Origin: an uncultured Eubacteriales bacterium | GTDB taxonomy: Bacteria > Bacillota > Clostridia > Monoglobales > Monoglobaceae | DNA length: 9,752 nt | Direction: 5' to 3' | Assembly: GCA_905201285.1 (NCBI GenBank) | Contig: CAJKNM010000061.1 | Span: 1-9,752 of the forward strand | Made by a program: the position numbers and the translations under genes | The notes under the pieces: model-generated | Told to the model about the DNA's origin: nothing | What the model saw: only the letters and a program-made list of their open reading frames with translations | Databases searched by the model: none | In this document: in pieces, positions 6,086-9,752 of the stretch | Layout: every line of letters starts with the position of its first letter | How positions within the stretch are numbered: position 1 is the stretch's first letter

Positions 6086-6715
6086 ATGAATAGTAAAGTA
6101 CACGAGATGAATCATCCGCTTATTATGCACAAAATTTCTATGCTACGGAGCGAGGAAACAACGGTTAAAGACTTCCGCGAGCTGGTAAACGAGATTGCCC
6201 TGCTCATGGGCTATGAGGCGACAAGAGACCTTGATATGGTAGAACGCCCTGTTAAAACTCCTATTACCGAGACAACAGGAAAGTTTATCTCAAAGCAGGT
6301 AGCGCTTGTTCCCGTTCTTCGCGCCGGTCTTGGTATGGTTGACGCATTGATGAGTCTGATTCCCGCCGCTAAGGTTGGCCACATCGGTCTCTATCGCGAC
6401 CCTGAAACCCATATCCCCGTTGAGTATTACTGCAAGCTTCCGAACGATATTTCAGAAAGACAGGTTATAGTTCTTGACCCGATGCTTGCAACAGGCGGAA
6501 GTGCAGCGGCAGCTATCGACTTTATCAAACAACGCGGCGCAAAGAGGATTAAACTTATGTGTATAATCGCGGCTCCTGAAGGTGTTGAAGCAATAATGAA
6601 GGCTCACCCCGACATTGAGCTTTTCTGTGGTGTAATCGACGAACGTCTGAACGAGAATTGTTATATCGTTCCGGGTCTCGGCGATGCAGGTGACCGACTC
6701 TTCGGCACACTTTAA
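6086..6715 (+). CDS. upp: Uracil phosphoribosyltransferase
   Basis: Upp makes UMP from uracil and PRPP, the main uracil salvage step, in the cytoplasm. The 209-aa length is standard (208-209 in homologs). Seen directly: NHPLIMHKISMLR at the start, VPVLRAGLGMVDALM from 75 (flexible-loop and substrate region), the PRPP-binding motif VLDPMLATGGS at 129-139, IIAAPEGVEA from 160, and the uracil-binding C-terminus CYIVPGLGDAGDRLFGT from 192. I chose the ATG at 6086 because it gives the family N-terminus and has AGAAAGG 10 nt upstream. A possible start at 6002 would translate through the structured leader into an unrelated 28-residue extension. The gene follows the 106-aa gene by 103 nt and ends at the strong terminator at 6767-6807. 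Cys193 replaces the common Gly in the GYIIPGLGD block. Confidence 0.97.
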   Translation: MNSKVHEMNHPLIMHKISMLRSEETTVKDFRELVNEIALLMGYEATRDLDMVERPVKTPITETTGKFISKQVALVPVLRAGLGMVDALMSLIPAAKVGHIGLYRDPETHIPVEYYCKLPNDISERQVIVLDPMLATGGSAAAAIDFIKQRGAKRIKLMCIIAAPEGVEAIMKAHPDIELFCGVIDERLNENCYIVPGLGDAGDRLFGTL

Positions 6716-6766
6716 TGAAAATTCGCCTTAAATTTAAGCGGCGGAACATAACTTAGTTTGTTATTT

Positions 6767-6807
6767 AAAGAAGGGATGTAAGATAACACTTACATCCCTT
6801 CTTTTTT
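6767..6807 (+). terminator. Strong intrinsic terminator for the purA-upp unit, probably bidirectional
   Basis: A perfect 16-bp stem (6767-6782 with 6789-6804) has a 6-nt loop ATAACA. On the plus strand six T occupy 6802-6807, overlapping the base of the stem. In the minus direction the hairpin is followed by TTTAAATAA, weaker but probably still usable by sigH. The stop codon and final codons of sigH lie inside the stem, so coding sequence and terminator overlap. Confidence 0.93.
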
Positions 6808-7410
6808 ATATAACTTATGCTTAATTCTCTGAAGCGCGTTGTCGATTGACTTGGGCGTTCTTTTCAACTCCGCCGCTATCTCTTGATAATTCATCCCACC
6901 GAGATAGAGTGACAGGACCGTCTTTTCAAGATTACTCAGCTTACTCTCGATTTCGGTGCTGAGAAGTTCAACATTTTCACGCCGAAGAAAAAGTTCCTCC
7001 GGGTCAGTTGTTTCTCTCTCTGCAAGCATATCAACAAGTGTTCTGTCCTCATTGTCGTCAAAAAGAGGTTCGCTGAGCGAAACATATGAGTTAAGCGGAA
7101 TATGCTTTTGACGCGTCGACGCCTTTATAGCGGTTAAAATCTGACGTTTGACACATATTTCAGCGAATCCGCGGAAGGTCGGCTGTTTTGTTATATCGAA
7201 ATCACGAACAGCCTTAAAAAGGCCTATCATTCCCTCTTGAACAATATCGTCATGGTCTGCACCCGCTAAGAAGTACAACTTTGCGCGACTTTTTACCAGG
7301 TTTTTATACCGGCTGAGTATGATTTCAACAGCACGCCTGTCTCCGCTTGCCGAAAGCTCGACAAGCTCTTCATCAGACATATTATCATAGTCAAACTTCT
7401 GTTCGTTCAA
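6790..7410 (-). CDS. sigH: RNA polymerase sigma factor SigH (Spo0H), stationary-phase/sporulation type
   Basis: SigH directs RNA polymerase to genes of the transition state and early sporulation. The 206-aa product matches the Bacillus SigH pattern closely. Region 2 contains KLYFLAGADHDDIVQEGMIG (residues 44-63) and LFKAVRDFD, then FAEICVKRQILTAIK and TRQKHIPLNSYVSL (99-112). The family-typical FDDNEDRTLVDML follows. Region 4 carries LEKTVLSLYLGGMNYQEIA and KSIDNALQRIKHKL. I place the start at the TTG at 7410-7408, because AGGAGGTG lies exactly 5 nt upstream. The in-frame ATG at 7452 has no such site and falls within a hairpin. It lies 67 nt after ackA on the same strand, suggesting co-transcription with pta-ackA. 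The usual sigH neighbourhood in Bacillus (rpmG/secE side) is absent. The last codons lie within the terminator stem. Confidence 0.95.
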   Translation of the reverse strand: MNEQKFDYDNMSDEELVELSASGDRRAVEIILSRYKNLVKSRAKLYFLAGADHDDIVQEGMIGLFKAVRDFDITKQPTFRGFAEICVKRQILTAIKASTRQKHIPLNSYVSLSEPLFDDNEDRTLVDMLAERETTDPEELFLRRENVELLSTEIESKLSNLEKTVLSLYLGGMNYQEIAAELKRTPKSIDNALQRIKHKLYKKEGM

Positions 7411-7415
7411 TCCGA

Positions 7416-7423
7416 CACCTCCT
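7416..7423 (-). promoter_or_regulatory. Ribosome binding site that fixes the sigH TTG start
   Basis: On the minus strand AGGAGGTG is a near-perfect anti-16S match, 5 nt before TTG at 7410-7408. No ATG lies at a sensible distance, which decides for TTG. A TTG start usually lowers initiation, a plausible brake on a sigma factor (inference). Confidence 0.85.
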
Positions 7424-7433
7424 ATATTATTTT

Positions 7434-7458
7434 GGGCTGTTGCAACAAACAACAGCCC
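7434..7458 (-). other. Perfect 9-bp hairpin between ackA and sigH
   Basis: GGGCTGTTG (7434-7442) pairs with CAACAGCCC (7450-7458) around a 7-nt loop. In the direction of the genes it is followed by AAAATAAT, so it lacks the T tail of an intrinsic terminator. On the opposite strand the hairpin is followed by GTTTTAAT. It may protect the pta-ackA messenger 3' end, mark a cleavage point, or influence sigH translation; it ends 10 nt before the AGGAGGTG. Confidence 0.55.
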
Positions 7459-7477
7459 GTTTTAATCAGATTTTTAA

Positions 7478-8677
7478 TTATTTAAGAAGTCTCGACGTTT
7501 CTCTTGCAATCATAAGTTCTTCATTCGTTGGGATAAGCATAACCTTAACCTTTGAATCAGGAGCAGAAATAACAGTTTTCTTTCCTCTTACATTATTGGC
7601 ATCGTCATCAATTTTAACACCGAGGTATCCGAGGTAATCCTCACAGATAGACTTGCGAATATCCTTATCGTTCTCGCCCACACCCGCGGTAAAGGCAATC
7701 GCATCAACACCGTTCATAGCTGCCGCATATGCGCCGACATACTTAGCAACTCTGTATTTGAATGCGTCAAGAGCCGCCGCGGCCTTGTGGTTACCTTCAT
7801 CCGCCGCTTTTCCTACATCACGGAAGTCAGAAGAAACACCGCCGCTCATACCAAGTATACCCGACTTTTTGTTAAGTATGTTCAGCATCTCGTTTATGTC
7901 AATATTTTCGTGATTACAGATAAACTGAAGAACCGCAGGGTCAATATCGCCCGAACGGGTTCCCATAATAAGACCCTCAAGCGGTGTAAGTCCCATTGAG
8001 GTATCCACGCACTTACCGCCGATTGAAGCCGAAACGCTTGCGCCGTTACCGAGGTGGCACACTATAACCTTTGCGGTTTTCGGGTCAAGACCGCCGAATT
8101 CGATTGCTTCGTGTGATACAAACATATGGCTTGTTCCGTGGAAGCCGTATCTGCGTATTTTATACTTTGTGTAATATTCGTACGGGATAGCATAAAGATA
8201 TGCTTTCTCAGGCATCGCCATACCAAAAGCAGTATCAAACACCGCAACGTTCGGCTTGCCCGGCATTGCCGCCTCACACGCTTCGATTCCTATAAGGTTC
8301 GCCGGATTGTGGAGCGGACCGAGGTCAAAGCACTCACGGATAACCTTTTTAACATCGTCATCAACCTTGATTGACTCAGTATAGATATTTCCGCCGTGGA
8401 GCACACGGTGACCTATAGCATTAATCTCGTTTACATCATCGATTACGCCGTGGTCTGCGTCTGTCAAAGCCTCGAGCACAAGGCGGATAGCCTCCTTATG
8501 GGTTTTCATAGGTGACTCTTTAACATACTCGTCTTTGCCTGACGGCTTATGGGTCAGCTTTGAACCCTCAATACCTACTCTCTCACAAAGACCTTTTGCG
8601 AGAACCGTTTCGTTTTCAATATCGATAAGCTGATATTTAAGTGATGAGCTGCCCGCGTTAATAACAAGAATTTTCAT
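7478..8677 (-). CDS. ackA: Acetate kinase
   Basis: AckA converts acetyl phosphate and ADP to acetate and ATP, the energy-yielding end of acetate fermentation, and runs backwards for acetate use. The 399-aa protein begins with signature 1, VINAGSSSLK (5-14). The residues studied in the Methanosarcina enzyme appear at the same numbers: Asn7, Ser10, Arg91, His123, Asp148, His180 and Arg241. The catalytic-region Glu is at 386. YGFHGTSH at 177-184 is signature 2. Two differences stand out: GMAMP at 152-156, where most homologs read HQTMP, and Leu93 at the usual acetate-pocket valine. The ATG at 8677 is preceded by AAAGGGGAAG. The gene begins 26 nt after the pta stop, the usual two-gene operon, and is followed by sigH. 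Confidence 0.97.
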   Translation of the reverse strand: MKILVINAGSSSLKYQLIDIENETVLAKGLCERVGIEGSKLTHKPSGKDEYVKESPMKTHKEAIRLVLEALTDADHGVIDDVNEINAIGHRVLHGGNIYTESIKVDDDVKKVIRECFDLGPLHNPANLIGIEACEAAMPGKPNVAVFDTAFGMAMPEKAYLYAIPYEYYTKYKIRRYGFHGTSHMFVSHEAIEFGGLDPKTAKVIVCHLGNGASVSASIGGKCVDTSMGLTPLEGLIMGTRSGDIDPAVLQFICNHENIDINEMLNILNKKSGILGMSGGVSSDFRDVGKAADEGNHKAAAALDAFKYRVAKYVGAYAAAMNGVDAIAFTAGVGENDKDIRKSICEDYLGYLGVKIDDDANNVRGKKTVISAPDSKVKVMLIPTNEELMIARETSRLLK

Positions 8678-8703
8678 AATGATAACTTCCCCTTTATAAT
8701 TAA

Positions 8704-9708
8704 TTACTGCTCAAGTGCCTGAGCCTGAACACAAGTGATGGCAACAACGCCGACAATATCATCAGCACAGCAGCCTCTTGACAAATCGTTAATGGGCTTT
8801 GCTATACCCTGTGTTACCGGACCGTAAGCCTCTGCCTTAGCGAGTCTTTGAACAAGCTTATAGCCGATGTTACCTGCATCAAGGTCAGGAAAAACAAGTA
8901 CGTTTGCGTGACCCGCAACAGTGCTGTCCGGTGCCTTTGAAGCCGCAACCTCAGGAATGATTGCTGCATCTGTCTGAAGTTCGCCGTCAACGTTAAGGTC
9001 AGGATATGTTTCCTTGCAAATTCTTGTTGCCTCTACTACCTTTGTTACATCATCGTGCTTTGCGCTTCCCTTTGTCGAATGTGAAAGCATAGCGACAGCG
9101 GCCTTCTCGTTTACAAGAAGTTCAAATGATTCAGCCGAAGAGGCAGCAATAGCCGCCAGCTTTTCGGGGTCGGGGTTCTGTTCAAGACCACAGTCAGCAA
9201 ATACAAATGCGCCGTTTGCGCCGTACTCACAGTTCGGTACAAGCATAAGGAAGAATGCCGAAACAAGCTTAACACCCGGCTTCGTCTTGATAATCTGAAG
9301 GCTCGGTCTTAACGTATTTGCCGTTGAGTGGCACGCACCCGAAACAACGCCGTCGGCGTCACCAGCCTTAACCATAAGACACGCATAGTACATATAATCG
9401 TTAAGTGCAGTCTTTTTTGCTTCCTCATATGTAAGACCTTTTTTCTTTCTCAATTCGACAAAAAGGTTTAAATATTCTTCTGTCTTTTCATATGTATGAG
9501 GGTCGATAACGGTTGCGCCCGAAATATCAAAACCCTTTGAATTTTCTTCAATTTCCTGTGGCGTTCCGAGAATGATAAGGTTCGCTATACCCTCTTTTAA
9601 AATCTTCTCAGCCGCCTCAAAAGTTCTTCTGTCCATCGACTCAGGAAGAATTATAGTCTTTTTGTCAGACTTTGCTCTATCCTTGATTGCATCTAAAAAC
9701 TTACTCAA
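8704..9708 (-). CDS. pta: Phosphate acetyltransferase
   Basis: Pta transfers acetyl from acetyl-CoA to phosphate, giving acetyl phosphate for AckA. The 334-aa product is the short, single-domain form lacking the long N-terminal regulatory region of the enterobacterial enzyme. Seen: TIILPESMDRRTFEAA near the start, then DGVVSGACHSTANTLRPSLQ (119-138). Next come PGVKLVSAFFLM, MLSHSTKGSA (207-216), DGELQTDAAI (241-250), LVFPDLDAGNIGYKL (271-285) and a final PINDLSRGC block. These distinguish it from phosphate butyryltransferase. I choose the TTG at 9708-9706 because GGAGG lies 9 nt upstream and the protein then begins MSKFLDAIK as in homologs. The in-frame ATG at 9738 lies upstream of that ribosome site. 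It is first in the pta-ackA-sigH series; its promoter is probably beyond the right edge. Confidence 0.96.
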   Translation of the reverse strand: MSKFLDAIKDRAKSDKKTIILPESMDRRTFEAAEKILKEGIANLIILGTPQEIEENSKGFDISGATVIDPHTYEKTEEYLNLFVELRKKKGLTYEEAKKTALNDYMYYACLMVKAGDADGVVSGACHSTANTLRPSLQIIKTKPGVKLVSAFFLMLVPNCEYGANGAFVFADCGLEQNPDPEKLAAIAASSAESFELLVNEKAAVAMLSHSTKGSAKHDDVTKVVEATRICKETYPDLNVDGELQTDAAIIPEVAASKAPDSTVAGHANVLVFPDLDAGNIGYKLVQRLAKAEAYGPVTQGIAKPINDLSRGCCADDIVGVVAITCVQAQALEQ

Positions 9709-9712
9709 TTTA

Positions 9713-9726
9713 ATACGCCTCCGTAT
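9713..9726 (-). promoter_or_regulatory. pta ribosome binding site inside a small inverted repeat
   Basis: On the minus strand ATACG and CGTAT flank GAGG, a perfect 5-bp stem with the core of the ribosome site GGAGG (9722-9718) in the loop. The site fixes the TTG start at 9708. The stem is short and may be incidental. Confidence 0.5.
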
Positions 9727-9733
9727 ATAAAAT

Positions 9734-9748
9734 AACAAATAATTTGTT
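9734..9748. promoter_or_regulatory. Palindrome upstream of pta, possible operator
   Basis: AACAAATAATTTGTT is a perfect 7-bp inverted repeat around one central base, 25 bp before the pta start codon and close to the window edge. It does not match the Rex or CcpA boxes as I know them. The region is AT-rich, so chance remains possible. Confidence 0.3.
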
Positions 9749-9752
9749 TTAA

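Noticed and set aside
6078..6089. Three-codon reading frame (Met-Leu-Lys-stop) overlapping the upp start as ATGA
   Set aside because: Its ATG is only 2 nt from AGAAAGG, too close for normal initiation; probably incidental.
9734..9748. Rex or CcpA binding site before pta
   Set aside because: The palindrome AACAAATAATTTGTT does not fit TTGTTAANNNNTTAACAA or the cre consensus; kept only as an unassigned possible operator.

Overview
The window looks like a chromosomal housekeeping segment of a low-to-mid GC, spore-forming Firmicute of class Clostridia, most likely Ruminococcaceae/Oscillospiraceae. This rests on a clear SigH-type sigma factor, ftsE/ftsX beside a PucR/CdaR-type regulator, a fermentative pta-ackA pair, an ApgM-type phosphoglycerate mutase, strong AGGAGG-type ribosome binding sites, and several TTG/GTG starts. 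The organism call is inference. No transposon, phage, CRISPR, tRNA or rRNA was seen.

Layout, left to right. (1) Positions 1-2670, minus strand: a PucR/CdaR-like regulator, then ftsE and ftsX, with ftsX running off the left edge. ftsE and ftsX overlap by 8 nt. (2) Positions 2671-2904: a 234-bp divergent control region with near-consensus sigma-A promoters facing both ways. (3) Positions 2905-4110, plus strand: an ApgM-family phosphoglycerate mutase. (4) Positions 4148-6715, plus strand: a likely operon of purA (AMP synthesis), an unrecognised 106-aa lysine-tailed protein, and upp (uracil salvage), with one clear promoter before purA. (5) Positions 6767-6807: a perfect 16-bp hairpin with a T6 tail between the converging upp and sigH; the end of sigH is encoded inside its stem. 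(6) Positions 6790-9708, minus strand: pta, ackA and sigH, probably co-transcribed, pta and sigH starting at TTG.

The genes cover acetate and ATP formation from acetyl-CoA (Pta-AckA), glycolysis (ApgM), purine and pyrimidine nucleotide supply (PurA, Upp), division or wall-hydrolase control (FtsEX), and entry into stationary phase or sporulation (SigH).

The most unusual observation is in the 5' leaders of purA, the 106-aa gene and upp. Each can fold a hairpin whose loop is complementary to a downstream segment ending next to a GAAAGG ribosome-binding sequence, which is an H-type pseudoknot. The purA and upp versions also share sequence and show a compensatory base-pair change. This may be an undescribed cis-regulatory RNA family linked to nucleotide metabolism. 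It was found by eye and is untested.
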